Translations under genes and position numbers: made by a program | The notes under the pieces: model-generated | What the model was told of the DNA's origin: nothing | Databases searched by the model: none | What the model saw: only the letters and a program-made list of their open reading frames with translations | Origin: Beroe forskalii | Lineage: Eukaryota > Ctenophora > Nuda > Beroida > Beroidae | Direction: 5' to 3' | DNA: 64,000 nt | Assembly (NCBI GenBank): GCA_011033025.1 | Contig: WFMF01000025.1 | Span: 896,531-960,530, forward strand | Part shown: positions 13,801 through 26,312 of the stretch, one piece after another | Layout of the letters: every line of letters starts with the position of its first letter | Position numbering within the stretch: position 1 is the stretch's first letter

Positions 13801-14300
13801 AGCAAAGAAAAACAACTTCAATTCAAAGATTGGGCGATATAGAACCTTTATAATTAATATTGATTGTTTTTGTTGTTTTGTTTTGTTTAGTGAATGACAA
13901 AACCAACAAAAACTCCAACGAAATGTGAAGTAACGAGGTTCACTCTTTCTCGGAGAATTGCCATTGTCAGCAGCTTTCTGTAATTCTGTACATTCGGTGT
14001 ATAACAACAAAACAACATAGGAAGGTAACCCGAAGAACAAAGCTACGGTACATGTACGGTATAAATTTGTGCCTATACCAACAAGCTCTTTAAAACTCAA
14101 TTGTATTTGTACAGCAATTATTGGGTATAATTCCCATTTTTGTTACAAGAATTGAGATGTCCTCCCACGATCCCTACTGAGGCTTCAGCCATTGTCTTTT
14201 ATAACAAAGCCACATTGGGAGATAGTTATACAACAAACTGCCATCAATCATTGTCCCTCATTACTCTCTAAGATCATAATATGCTTCTATAATATGCTTG
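10874..14300. other. Intergenic DNA without a supported gene
   Basis: 10,874-11,060 is purine-rich on the plus strand and could be promoter or 5' leader of the minus-strand channel. 11,236-11,325 has clustered GGTTAACCGG-like words. 12,300-12,370 holds a direct duplication with TGCTATTTATTGCATAG. 13,720-13,775 holds about three 15-bp units with ATGTCACACAC. Short open frames here (for example 11,934-12,206 and 13,747-14,100 minus) lack recognisable domains. Confidence 0.4.
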
Positions 14301-14338
14301 GAAACGATATCGTTGGGTAAAACCAACGATATCGTTTC
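14301..14338. repeat. Perfect 16-bp inverted repeat (hairpin, 6-nt loop)
   Basis: The arms GAAACGATATCGTTGG (14301-14316) and its exact complement (14323-14338) enclose GTAAAA. Each arm contains the palindrome CGATATCG. Confidence 0.9.
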
Positions 14339-16504
14339 AAAAATTATATAAACGTACGAAACCCTCGGGCTTCATCCGCAGGGCTATGGGACTACACACG
14401 CAGGTTTGTGACAGAGACAACAAGAATTGCGCCTGCCGGTGCATTTCTCGTTCGTTGTTCCCGTATGCAGGCGCTTAATTTCCCTCTCCTATATAGCTAT
14501 ATGTGCTTGATTTCACGCGCGCATGCACGTGGGCGGATCGGTACGGATGCACGTGGCTAATTCTGCGCGCGCGCAGTCACCACAACTCGTACAACTCTTG
14601 TTTTGTTGCGCGCTGTTTCCAGTTACATTTTCTTTGCTGTTGATATCAAGCCGTCGCACTTCATGGTTCCTATTGCATTCCGCCTCCGTTAGCATGAGGC
14701 GATAATCACGAAATGATGGGCAGGTACTGGAATGAAAAAGATTGCAGATTTGAATATGATAATTACTGGGAAAACTTCTACTCAATTCCTTGGACCAATC
14801 ATCATGATTAGATCCATCGCCGCATATAAATCATGAATTCATTGTCAGTTAGATGCTCAAGCCGAAAAAAGACCAAATGTTTCAAACTCCAATCAAAACC
14901 GTGAAAATTGATAAATATTTTGAATTCATTATTTTAGCGTGAAAAGATTTGATTAAATCGATCTGGCAAGATTTTGAGGAAAAAAAAATCAATTTCAAGG
15001 TTGGCATGACCTGAGCATCGAACCCAAATTCCTGTCAGCTAACCGCATTGTACAGTTTCACTCGATGCCACTACACCAAAAACTCCAAAATATCCCATTA
15101 TCCCGACTTGACTGATATTATAAAGGAGCAATTGAATGGTTTCTTACGCCATTTGTGGAAATTTCTCCCCCATTTTTAGAGATTTCTCCCCCATTTTTAG
15201 AATTTCTCCCCATATTTAGAGATTTCTCCCCACCCGGGCACTTTTCAGAATTAACAGTACGGATAAAGGTAGTATACACAAATTCTCCCAAACTCCTCAA
15301 ACCACGATCTCTGCTAACCCTCTCATTTGCCTTTTTGTAAAACAAAAACGCAATTGGAGAGGGAAAAAATGAACTGTACACTGTACGGGGGAGGTAAACT
15401 GCTGATAATGATTTAAAGCTGATTAATTGCTAAAAGGTACCTACTCAAATACTGATTTAGAAACCGAACACTGATCATTGAATACGAGCTCAAATTAAGA
15501 CTTCGCAAGTAACAAGTATAGAATTGATAATTATGTAAGAAGAAGTTGCCAGCTTCATATATTCTCCAAGTTTATGATGCATCAGTGTCATTGACTTGCG
15601 ATGAAGTCATTATCACACCTCAAAGTAGTGAGTTGAGGACGTAAAATCTCCTAATGAGTGCGCAGATCGAGAAACAAATTACTGATTCAGGCCGGAAATA
15701 TCAATGATCTGGAATACCTAGAGCCAAAATACTACGAAAATACAATTCTGTTATGTATACTTCTATAGATCATATCCCGAAACGAAACTCCATGTAAATT
15801 GCAGCTAGGATATGTACCTACCTACCATCACAGGGCCATGAAGCACATTGCAAGTCTGATGTTCATTGTTCCGTGATCAGTGGCAAGCATGCTGCCCCCA
15901 GGGTAACAATAGATGAAGCTAACTGGTGATGCAAATCTCCCGGATTATTACCAGGAGAAAGCAAATTCTAGTGTCGTTAGTATTTCTGTGTGTATTGCAT
16001 CATCATAAATCACATGTAAGACTGATTGTAAGTAAAGAGCACGTCGAAGCAACAAGCAGAACACATCCAGAACATATTGTGTACTACTAAAATTTAAACA
16101 CAAACAACATTCAATAGTCATACAATACAATTATGATATATCAACAGTGATGGACCAACGATCGAAGATTGGTATTACTATATGTACGAATGTTAATACG
16201 TTAATAGGTTCTGGCTTTTACAGCGGTTGTTGCGGCAACAATGTAAACTACGGTAATGGCATCGGAAATAGACCGGATATATAGGGCAATATTTCCGCCT
16301 TTTTACTATCACAAAAGATCCATAATACGATAATAAGATAATAGGAAGTTTGGTTGCATGTTATAGGCGTATTTATAAATATATTGGCGTATTTTGATCT
16401 AGAGTAGTTATACTGAGTTGGCAGTGCTCCAAAAGGAAGTTTCTGCTTATCAGCTGCAGCTAATAAACAGGAACAGCCCGTCTGATATACTGTAAAGCCA
16501 TACC
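14339..16504. other. Intergenic DNA with a GC-rich, E-box-bearing patch
   Basis: 14,380-14,600 is richer in CpG and alternating CG (CGCGCGCATGCACGTGG) than its surroundings and carries two GATGCACGTGG words. It could be a small promoter/CpG patch, but no downstream gene is evident. The rest is AT-rich with no supported gene. Confidence 0.3.
15162..15237 (+). repeat. Short tandem array of about 18-21 bp (TTTCTCCCCCATTTTTAGA)
   Basis: Four adjacent imperfect copies of TTTCTCCCCCATTTTTAGA lie in a pyrimidine-rich stretch. Frames on either strand only translate the repeat. Confidence 0.8.
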
Positions 16505-16961
16505 TTATCGGAAATAATTATTACGGACAATGGACATTCCGACATTAATGTCACCTCTAGCACCTCAGCGTGAATATTGATGTCCGTGAAAATTATGTTC
16601 GTGATACTAATGTTCGTGATTTTCAGATCCGTGAAAGTTAAGTCCAGTATTTCATCTTAAAATTTCTTGGGTACTGACGCAAATTTTCTGACTTCATCTC
16701 TTTAAGTTTAAACGCACAAATGATAAAATTCTTCATGAAATTATACTTCTTTTCCATGCTTAGTAACTGCAATATGGAAATTTATCATCGAAAAATGTTG
16801 AAAAATCTCCAATTGAATTATTCGAATCGTGGATGAAAATGGGAAAATCGAGCCAAAATTTCGGATTTTTAACTTCTTAATGAGAATTTCAAGTGGCAGG
16901 ATGAAGCGTGAATAGATTAATGACCGTGAAGTTTAAGGTCCGTGATAGTTATGTCCGATAA
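16505..16961. mobile_element. MITE-like element with TTATCGGA termini and 15-bp subterminal repeats
   Basis: About 457 bp. The left end TTATCGGAAATAATTAT matches the inverted right end TTATCGGACATAACTAT; similarity continues imperfectly for about 45 bp. Inside, units such as GTCCGTGAAAATTAT and GTTCGTGATACTAAT recur every 15 bp (16,578-16,640), and again near the right end. There is no coding capacity. No clear target duplication is visible, so the transposon superfamily is not assigned. Confidence 0.65.
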
Positions 16962-17404
16962 TCGACTGAGTGAGTTAGGGCCATATGATTTAAACTTATA
17001 AGAATATTAGAATAACCTATTGGATCTTTAATAATCCCCCCTCCATGCACCATAGGATTATATGCTGATATTTCCATTGCTAATATGCTAATATTTCTGA
17101 GCCCCCTCTCTCTCTCGATTCAAAGGAGCAGAGATCGGACTTGTTCATTAACTAAGTGAAGAAGTGAATTATTACATCGGATTATGTTGTAAAGTTTAAA
17201 ACTTTACAACACTACTTTATACAATCAAATTTGAGACCTGAAGATGTCATAGAATGACGAAATTGATTGTCATAGAAGAACCACATAGTTTACATTTGTA
17301 TTTGTACCATTGAGTCAAAAGAGAATAAATAAATTACTCATCGATTGTTATTAAAGACTAACTACTGTTAACCGTTTATCAATTCTCATTCTGTACATTA
17401 CTAA

Positions 17405-17710
17405 GGGCCAAATCGCACGGGGACAAAAATCGTGAAAAAATATGCCCAGGTCAGTTGTCACGTCCAAATTTCGTGAGATCGCACGGCGGAATATTTCACG
17501 CCGGTATAAAAATGATCAAAACGTACGGCGACTGCTTTTCAATGCATTTCACGGAGACAAAATTACACCAAATCGCACGACGTAATTTGTCACCAAAATT
17601 GCTATATTTCGCGAAAACGCACGGCGTAACAAAATATCCGTGTAATTTGTCACGTCCTAGATCTCGGAATCACGGAAATGTTATTTTTCGTCAAAACGCA
17701 CGGCGGATAA
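17405..17710 (+). repeat. Degenerate repeat field with CGCACGGCG words
   Basis: The words ATCGCACGGGG, ATCGCACGGCG, ACGTACGGCG, ATCGCACGACG, ACGCACGGCG and ACGCACGGCG recur about every 50-75 bp. They are interleaved with TTTGTCAC/TTTCACG words. The field is unlike its AT-rich surroundings. The open frame at 17,455-17,724 appears to be a by-product. Confidence 0.6.
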
Positions 17711-17717
17711 AATGGCA

Positions 17718-17792
17718 TGTTTGATAGCTCAATGGCAGAGCATCCAAAATGCCTTCAGCTTCAGGTTGTGGGTTCAAATCCCGCTCAGGTCC
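17718..17792 (+). repeat. tRNA-like sequence, probably the head of a tRNA-derived SINE
   Basis: An A-box-like TAGCTCAATGGC (17725-17736) and a B-box GGTTCAAATCC (17771-17781) are correctly spaced. The T-arm folds well (GTGGG with CCCGC), and the acceptor pairs only through several wobbles. The anticodon arm does not form a five-base stem, so a working tRNA gene is unlikely. An RNA polymerase III-derived SINE head or tRNA fossil fits better. Confidence 0.5.
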
Positions 17793-19509
17793 AATATTAA
17801 ACAGCTCATCTGAGTTTATGACTACAGGCCGCTGTATTACTGAAATAGGTGAAGCACTCTGAATAAACCCTTCAAATCAGTGTGCACCCCAAGCACCCTG
17901 AACACCCAGCGAACAGTCAGCAGTCTGGTAGGAGTCAGTGACCAGTCAGCTTGGCCTGGCATGAGCATCAAAATGTATCTATCGATGACCAGTCAGCAGT
18001 ATGGTACGAGACAGTGCCCAGTGAGCATTTTCAGTCAAGCTGTCAATTCAAAACTGCATACATCATACCAGTGAACAGCCAAGCTCGAAACAAATTTCTA
18101 ATACCATCATAAAATGGAAACACTAAGTCAGTGCTGGCTTGCAAAACAACGCAAGGGTCATGGTAGTTCCCGTCCCATCTTAAAATGTCTGATCTTAATT
18201 CTTAAAATGTGACTTCGAATCATACATCATCATCATGACTATACACAGCGATACAATCATTCGATACGCAGAATTAAAAAGCAAAATGTACTGCAACTGC
18301 AAAACAGTATAAATCGTGTAGCACACAGGGCTCGAAGGGGCTGGCAAAGCCTATGTAGAGGACGAAAATTTTAAGGAATCGAATCAAAGCATGGATCAAT
18401 CTCAAAGGTCTTGCAATCGAAAGATTATTGGCTAAAAATGTGCTGAGATGAAACACTAGCAATTTTTGAAGTACAAACGATAATTGGAGAAAATGAATTA
18501 ATCTTGGTAGCATGTCACTTTGTGAAACGCCTCAGTTACAACAGAACTTGGAAAGAGATACAAAATGATGAAAGAAATGGCTAAAAATAGGCGAATTTAC
18601 ATTTGGTGAAACTCTTTTTTGCAGCACAGTAATAATAATAATAAACAAATGAGAATGACGTAATTACTATGGTTGAATATGGTATGTCAATGACTTAAAG
18701 TGTACTATTTTACATTTCTCACGGGACAGTAATTGCACAATGTACCAAACTGCAAACCGGTAATTAGGCGACATTTATCGTCCGCTCCTCCGTGTGTGAG
18801 AAAAAGTAATACACCATTGTTACTAATGATAATGACGTATTGCTCAGTGCTCTCACTCAACTCTTGCTATTTCCGAAGAATGTGTTACCATGGCAACATG
18901 GCAATGCAACTGATCAAAACAAACAAAATGCAAATTCCATACTTTATTTCATGATATTGTATTTCATTCTCTCGTTTTTGGTTTTGTATCTTTTTACATA
19001 CCTTTCTTGCATATTATGATTTTAACTTTCTCGAAATGATTGCTTTTACAGAGTTGGGGCTGCTGCTATCCTGCTTTCACTGCAGTTCACTGTTTTTCTC
19101 TGCTATTTGATTCGACTTTTGTCTATTCTTGGCCACATATTTTTGCTGGATGTTTATATCTGGTTACAGTAAAGTTCCTACCTCAATCAGTCAATTAACA
19201 CAACCTTCAATGCTTCAATGGAATGCCATAATTGTATAGGATAGAAAAATACAGGAAAAACAAAATACAGAGTGGCAACACTACAGAAATGAAGGCACAG
19301 CAAGATATGAACGAAACACATTTTAAAAGATTGGTGCTATTTGTATTTCCCACTATTTACTATGTTTCCCGCACTCTTGGAGATGCAGCGCGCGCAGTTG
19401 GTCCAATGACTGCGTGCGTTGTAACGCTACATCTCACCGCTACCGTGCGTTTTGGTTTCGTACCTTCGTGAAACTTTCCACCACTATCACGTGACCATGC
19501 GCGTGATCT
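17793..19509. other. Noncoding DNA, nothing firm
   Basis: 17,919-18,022 holds two direct copies of GTCAGCAGTCTGGTA-like sequence, which could be the SINE body. The remainder is AT-rich without supported genes. Confidence 0.3.
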
Positions 19510-20160
19510 TACCACCGATATTAAAAAGGGGGGGGTTTTTGATTTCCCCAACAAGTTTCCCCGTTTTGGGTGCGTCCCTCCCCCGATAAAACCACCATTT
19601 TCCCCCTTTTCAGATCACGAAAAGTGGCCCAAAAATAAACGCCATAGGTAAAACAATTTTTTGGGGTAAAAAAATTTCAATTTTGCCCCCGTGCGTTTTG
19701 GGCCCCGTCTAAATAACTTGTTATTTTTTCCGAAATTTTTGTCGTGGGGTGTAAAAGGGGTTTTGGAAACTCTTTCCCAAACCCAAACTTTTAAAAATTT
19801 AAACCCCCAAACCCTTACAATTAAAAATTTTAAAAGTATCAAGTGATATGAAACTGAAAATTTAAAGCTGTCTTTAAAGATGCCCAAATATTCGAGCAAT
19901 TTTTTTTTAATAGCCTGGTAAAATTTTTAAAAAGTAAAACTATAATAAACCCACGTTTCTTAAAATTTTTAATTCTAACTGCTTATTATCTTTAGTGGTT
20001 TTTTTATAAATTCAAAGTTTTGTATTGGGCCGGTAAACATGATGCAAAACGGAAATCCCCCTTTTTTATGCTTTTCCCTTGATTTTGACCAGCGAGTCAC
20101 CCCCGAACATAAACGATATTTTTCCATTTTTAAAGGGGGCCCGAAAATTTTTTGAAGACG
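19510..20160. other. Homopolymer-smeared stretch, probably low-quality sequence
   Basis: The text changes abruptly to runs such as GGGGGGGG, CCCCC, TTTTTT and AAAAAAA with almost no isolated bases, and then recovers. The same texture is seen at 59,940-60,950, where it overlies a known repeat. Base-level reading and the frames across it should not be trusted. Confidence 0.55.
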
Positions 20161-21719
20161 GGAAGAAATAGGTTCATTTAGAAATTTTTATTTTTTGTTT
20201 AAAAATAGTTGTTTTTTCCACTTCCTTCTTATTATCTCCTTTTGAGTCCCACCCTTCATTTCGTGTGATATAACTGCTGCTGGTTAGAATAAAAAAGGTA
20301 AGACTTAGATTATCAAACATTAGGACCGATTCTCCTTTCCCCAACACAGTCCTCCTTTCCCCCAATTTTCAAAATTGGGTACAATGAGCGAGTGAAATAG
20401 GCAGTTCAACATCATCAACTTATCATTCTAAAACGTCACTCTCAACCACTTCCTTTATAGCCCTTGGATAATAAAATTTAAAAAAAACTCAAAAACAATT
20501 AAAAGTAAAGTCTTCTATGAAATTATTTAACTGTCCTCTTTTTTAAAAAAAAATAGAAAAATCCCTATTTCAAAATTAAATTGGAATAGAAAACCATGAT
20601 GTGAAAAAAATTAAATTTTTAGGGTTTAATTAACAAAATGAAATTAACGATTTTTAAGATTTGGGAAACCCCTGCCACGAAAAAAACTAATGAAATTTTA
20701 AAATTTAAAAAACATTAAATTTCCCTTAAAAGGGATGGTGTAGTTTTGGGCTCAAAATAGATTTTGTTTATTTTAGCCTGAATGTTACCGGAATATCATA
20801 TTGACAAGTATGTGATGTGTTTCATTCCACAATATGCGCCCTGTGACCACTAATTAATAGATTTGTAACGGGAAATTTATCATACAATACCTTAGTGGTA
20901 GAAATTATGATGTGTACCTATTATGACGAATGAAATTATGATCGGTACTAATTATGATGAAAAAATTTTGAGATAAGAACAATCCTTTTTGGCGAACAAC
21001 CAGTGGAATGAAATTTCATTATTTTTGAACCATTTTACCCGGCCCTTTGAACCAAAATTGTCCAGAATCCGCCGAAATTTGGTCAAAAATCATCAGATAA
21101 GCCTTAAGGCCGGCTATTTTCTGACAAAATCATTTATTTTAGCATGATTTACACCCATAATTGTGCTAACTTTCGACATCATGGTGACTGGAAAGTTAAT
21201 GTTATGTGAATATCATGCCCGCAGGGCGCAGATTCACATATTGTTTTTCGACCGATGTTGTCTGCCTTTTAATTTTTGATCAAATGGCCAAATGCAAATT
21301 TGGTCTTCGATAAGGTCTGGCAGTGAGGTAGCTTATTTGAAGGTAAGGGCCAACTAAGTTGAGTTAAACTCCGTAATTTTGGCTCCATGATATTATAGCA
21401 CCGCAACCTTTGATTTTGAAAATTTTGCTGATTGGAGATGTATTACAAAGTTGTGAAAAGGGCCTTGAGCTAGCCATAATTTTTAGGCAACATGGTCATC
21501 CTGGTTGTTTCAACATGTTTTCAAAAATCTAAATAATGGCCGGGTGAGAAAAGTACAAATTAAGGAATGTTTTAGAAATTGGGGAAAAATTACTATTTCA
21601 ACGTTTTTAACAAATGATTCCTATTTCTAATGGTTGATAATGTATGTTTAGATCAAAATAACCTCTAACAGTTAAAAAACGCCGCCCCTGTGACTCTGTG
21701 AGGGGGTTGCTATGACAGC
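20161..21719. other. AT-rich intergenic DNA without a supported gene
   Basis: Many poly-A/T runs lie up to about 20,760, then ordinary AT-rich sequence. No terminal repeats, RNA genes or coding domains were recognised. Confidence 0.35.
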
Positions 21720-22240
21720 CGCTTGCAGTTTTGTCTGTGGTTGATATCTACAGTGCATATTTGGCTGTATTTTTACATGTGTATCAAGGGAGCTAAAACA
21801 TATGTAGAACACACTTCTCTTAAAACCTACGATCTTGAACATACTAAACCTTTATTTAATAAGCATGGGTTACTCACCCTTCAGAATATCTATACCCTAA
21901 GGACCTTGATGGAGATTCTAAAAAACATTAAAATACCAGTCTCCATCTCCAGTCTATGAAAACTAAACTCTGCCCCAGAACTAATAACTTTAAACTCCTT
22001 GTTCCTAAGCACAACCTTGATATATCTAAGAATAACTTTTTGTACATTCTGTTAATATCTGGAATCTATACATCAAAAACTTTTTAGAACCCCCTGGTCT
22101 GACAGATTTAGTAGAATCCAATAAACTTATGATAATCATTCCTGGTTCCAGAAAGAATTCAGACCTGGCAATACCAATTGAACATTTATAAATCGCTTAG
22201 AACATATTCTCTTAGAAAAACAAAAGTCTGAATAGATAGT
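21720..22240 (+). mobile_element. LINE 3' fragment (C-terminal part of the ORF2-like protein)
   Basis: Three successive plus-strand frames give TYDLEHTKPLFNKHGLLTLQ, then TKLCPRTNNFKLLVPKHNLD, then NIWNLYIKNFLEPPGLTDLV. This is the order and style seen downstream of the reverse transcriptase in CR1/L2/RTE-like non-LTR retrotransposons. At least two frame changes and no polymerase core mean an old, 5'-truncated copy. It is probably a different lineage from the minus-strand LINE next to it. Confidence 0.5.
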
Positions 22241-22532
22241 ATTTGGAATAACGAAAATAATTCATGATTAACAGAACTGTTGTATTGTTTCTTTTCATGC
22301 ATTTAATGAGATCAATGAAATTGTTCTCAACATAGCAGCCCTTGGCCTGGTATGTTGATTTGAAAAAAATTGGAATCAAGTTATAAAATAAATAAATGTT
22401 AAATACTTATAATACGCCTTATAGTTGTCATAGAATTCAAAGTTGAAAGAGAGTATCTTAAAACCTAACTCCACTATCTAAAAGCTGCCTCTTATAAACA
22501 TGCTCATAGATTTTCAAATTCATAAAATTCAT

Positions 22533-24765
22533 TCAAGAAAATTTGTTACCAAATGCAATATGAAATAGGTGAGTTTTTAAGTTTTTCTTAAACAAAGAAA
22601 TTTCATTCGAACATCTGATATCATATGGGATTGAGTTCCAAATAGAAGGGGCTGTATGAGAGAAAGATCGAAGTGTCTGCTTCAGGGCGAGGGAAGGGGA
22701 GGGTGATCTAGCAGGAAAAAGTCTTCTTCATGCCTTAAAGAGTGACTGAGTTGACCTTTAGCAGATATACATTCTCAAGTAGTCAGGTGCAACATTATTC
22801 AAGATTTTATACACCATCAAGGCAATCTTAAAAATCAATTTTGTTTGACTGGGAGAAAATGGGCCTTCTTCAGAATGGTGTGACCCTGTCAAATTTCTTG
22901 ATTTGCTTTCCAAAGAGAATCTGATGCAAGAATTTTGAACTTTCTGCAGGCGTTTAATTTGGAAATCTGGAAGGTGACAGTACAGGCCATTACAGTAGTC
23001 TAGTTTAGATAACAATAGACAGTGAATTAGCTGTTTCTTTAGGTCAAAGCTGAGTTTTGATGCAATAACCCAGAGATTTCTTAGAGTGATATAGCATGAT
23101 TGCACAACCTTGTCTATCTGGTGACTGAGGGTGAGGTGGTGTTCATCTAGATGCACTCCCAAGCTCTTAACAACATCAGTACATATGATTGACTGTGATT
23201 GGCTTAATCTTACTTCAGTAATAACATCTGATTCAGTGGCGAAGTTATTTCTTGAACTAACAACCAGGCATTCTGTTTTTGATGGATTTATTTTTCAGCT
23301 TGTTGTTGTACATCCAATTTTTATTATCATTGAAGCAGTTAGTTATTCGTGTCTCAATGTCACAGTAGTTGTCAAATATTGGGCTGAATTCTATGTATAT
23401 TTGGGTATCATCAGCATAGAAATGAACATTGAATCCATGATGTTTGGCCACAATTTGAGTTCTTTTTGTGTATAGTATAAAGAGAATGGGGCCCAATATC
23501 GACTGTGGGACACCAATCCTCAGAAAACATTTACTAGACTTATCCTTGTTTATTTTAACTGTGAATGAGCGGTCATTAAGGTAGGCTTCCATCCACTTCA
23601 ATGCTGTTCCAGAGATGCCAAATTGGGTGTGGAGCTTTTTCAATAAAGTTTCATGGCAAACTGTATCAAAAGCTGAGCTCAAATCAAGAAGTATAGTAGT
23701 AGAATAACTTTTGTTTTTGCATCAGACAGGCATAACAAATCATTGTATAATGATAATGTTGCTGTCTCACAACTATGAAATGCTCTATATCCACTTTGGT
23801 ATTCAGCATGAAGATGATTTTGATCGAGATGAGCACAAAGCTGCTTCGAACACATTTCTCAATGATCTTTGATATGAATGAAAGATTACTGATGGGTCTA
23901 TAGTTTTTCAAGTCATCCAAATCACCATGCATGTCCTTCACAGTTGGTCTAACAACTGCTTCCTTAAGGACATCCGGAAAAATCCCTGTGCTCAGAGAGT
24001 CATTGACAATAAACAAGATGATATCAAGAAGCTGTGGAAGGCATTCTAGAAAAAGTTTAACAGGGATAGGATCCAGTTCACATTCTTTAGAATTCAGTTC
24101 AGATATGATATCTATCAATTGGTCTTTAGTGATAGGACTGAATTGAGACAGACGATTTCCCTGGAACTCAGGAGATTTCAAAGGACTGTTGAGAAAGGGG
24201 GTTTCAGATTCAATTTCCTGATGAATACTTGTAACCTTTTCACTGAAGTAGTTCTTCATGATTTCAGCAGCTTCAGAGTCTTTCAGATTCCTTGGATTAT
24301 AGTTGGGGCGAACATTTTTGTCCATGAGATGGTTCACAATAGAGTAGGTCTTCTTTTTATCCTTCTCACAGAGGGACAACTTTTCCTGATAGTACTTATG
24401 TCTAGCAGAACTCATTGTCACTGCAGCTTCCCTTACATGCAACATTGTAATCAATAGTGGACTTCAGTCTTTTCCTTGTTCTTTTGTACGTTCAAGCTTC
24501 CTCCTCTTTTGTTTTGCTGCTTTACATTCACTATTTATCCATTGAGGCTGATTTATGTCAGTGGTGAATTCAAAAGGTGGAGCATGTTTTTCAAGTAAGT
24601 AAGACAATTCTCTGTTATAGATTTCAATTGCATGAGAAGAATTCAAATATTTAGTAGAATCATTAATATCAGAAGTCTGTATGTCATCTTTAAATGCATC
24701 TATGTCAATTTTACTCATATTTCTACCACTGAAATTTAAGTGAAATCATCTCCTTAATCAGTTTG
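22533..24765 (-). mobile_element. LINE (CR1/L2-like, Jockey-type) fragment with reverse transcriptase
   Basis: Reading 24,765 to 22,533 on the minus strand gives the pre-RT region (NMSKIDIDAFKDDIQTS), the RT fingers and palm (ELDPIPVKLF, LKNYRPISNLSFISKIIEKC, then SSAFDTVCHETLLKKL, GVPQ.ILGPILF) and the catalytic box FYADDTQIY (near 23,405-23,425). The C-terminus follows (APSIWNSIPYDIR, LFKKNLKTHLFH) and stops at 22,533. RT, the YADD box and the tail are in the right order, but the frame shifts or stops several times. The 5' endonuclease domain is missing, so the copy is 5'-truncated and dead. CR1/L2-like is my best guess from the NYRPISNL and FYADDTQ signatures. Confidence 0.85.
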
Positions 24766-25782
24766 AAATTACCCCTGCCCCGAATTTTTCCCCGTCCCTT
24801 GCCCTGTCCCTTATTTTGGCACTCACTCATGCTTCTCCTCAATAAGATATTATGGAAAGCAACAAACCTACTTATTTCTCTGTGCCATCTCCATAATTTT
24901 TTCTCTTTTTTTGCTAAATTTTATTCATCCATGATCCCACCCACTGTCCCAGGGATGTGATTAAGCTGACAAGGCGAGAGCATCCTTTAGCTGCAGTGAA
25001 GTGTGTCACCCAAAAGTTGAAACTATCAAAATAATATACTGAATTGGGATTGCCTGAGTTATTGGATTAAATAAGCCATCAGGCATCTCTTGCATACTGG
25101 ATAAGTATCATAGACACCTAGGACTAAACTAGAATTATTTGATTAAGAAGTCAAGATCTCAGATCACTAATGATACCCTGAAGCCTACTCTCAAAATTTT
25201 GTTATTACCCCACAACCTCCAAACCATCCCCAGATTAATACCCAGATTAATCTCAACCCTGTCTTAATAACTTAGCAAACCAACAACTTTGTTATTCAGT
25301 TAATCTGCAAGGCTGAGTCCTTTCAGAACAAAGTCTCTCTATCTGTACTCAGATAAAATTCATATTGATATTTCTTTTCAAAAAGGGTGCCATTGAAAAT
25401 GATATTTGAGATTTTATACCAGATTTATTTATTACTGTGATTTTCAATAAAGAAATTCTGTGAGCTACAAATATTAATCTTTTGTTTCACTTAATCTTTT
25501 GTTTCACTTCCAAGAAGTTTTGTCCAGTGGTGGAAGGAGTTTTGATTTTTCTCCCATATAAACAGCTTTGGGTGACGTCAGTGTCCATTGATCTAAACCT
25601 CAATATTTTTGTGCCCTAAACTTTAGCTTAATAACTCTGAGTTGTAACCTTCACCACAACCCTAACCAATCCCTAACCCTAATCAATCAGTAACTGTAAC
25701 ATATAAATGCTCAATGTTTTTTTAGATATTTTTAGAGTTACATCATTATCATAGTTAACAAAGGCTCTTGATTATAGGGGGT
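24766..25782. other. Intergenic DNA upstream of ORC5
   Basis: 24,770-24,960 is C/T-rich. 25,655-25,690 has a few degenerate CCCTAA(C) words reminiscent of telomere repeats. No gene is supported. Confidence 0.35.
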
Positions 25783-26312
25783 GCCACTGTCCCAATTGTC
25801 CCTAACTCAAGAAAAAGTGGATTGGGACAGGGACAACTGGGACATTTGGGACAAATGAGACAATTGGGACACATGAAACCGAATAAATGGGACTTGAAAA
25901 GTGAATTGGGATTGAGACAAATGTGACATTTGGGACAAATGTGACATTTGAGACAGAGATAAATGGGACTCAAATGGTTGTGTTTGTGAGCAGCATTTTA
26001 GCATTATTTTCCTCACAACATAATTATGATATGAGAGAGAACATGGCAGTAACAATGCGACAACAGCTGCTTCAATGTTAACATATGAGGTGAACATGCT
26101 AAATTTCTTAGTAAAGTAGAGTTATGGTATAAGTAGTAGTATGGATATAAATTTAGGGCAGAAATAATCAGAAATTATTTGATTTAAAAATCACATATTT
26201 TTTCCACTTTATTATTTGTCCCAGTCGTCCTAAATGTCTCAAATGACAGTCCCTAACTCAAAAAGAACTAAATTGGGACAGGGGCATTTGGGACATTTGG
26301 GACAGTGACATT
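25783..26312. mobile_element. MITE-like element built of GGGACA/TGTCCC words, just upstream of ORC5
   Basis: The left end reads CACTGTCCCAATTGTCCCTA; the inverted right end reads GTCACTGTCCCAAATGTCCC. Between them, GGGACA-type words (GGGACAAATGTGACATTT) recur every 10-12 bp. CAGTCCCTAACTC near the right end echoes TTGTCCCTAACTC near the left. Only about 150 bp separate it from the ORC5 start codon, so it may lie in the promoter. Confidence 0.5.

Noticed and set aside
13747-14100. Minus-strand frame with hydrophobic patches (LFFGLPSYVVLLLYTE)
   Set aside because: No domain, no splice-supported neighbours, start only by a non-ATG codon.
17718-17792. Functional tRNA gene
   Set aside because: A and B boxes and T-arm are good but no anticodon stem forms and the acceptor relies on wobble pairs; SINE head preferred.
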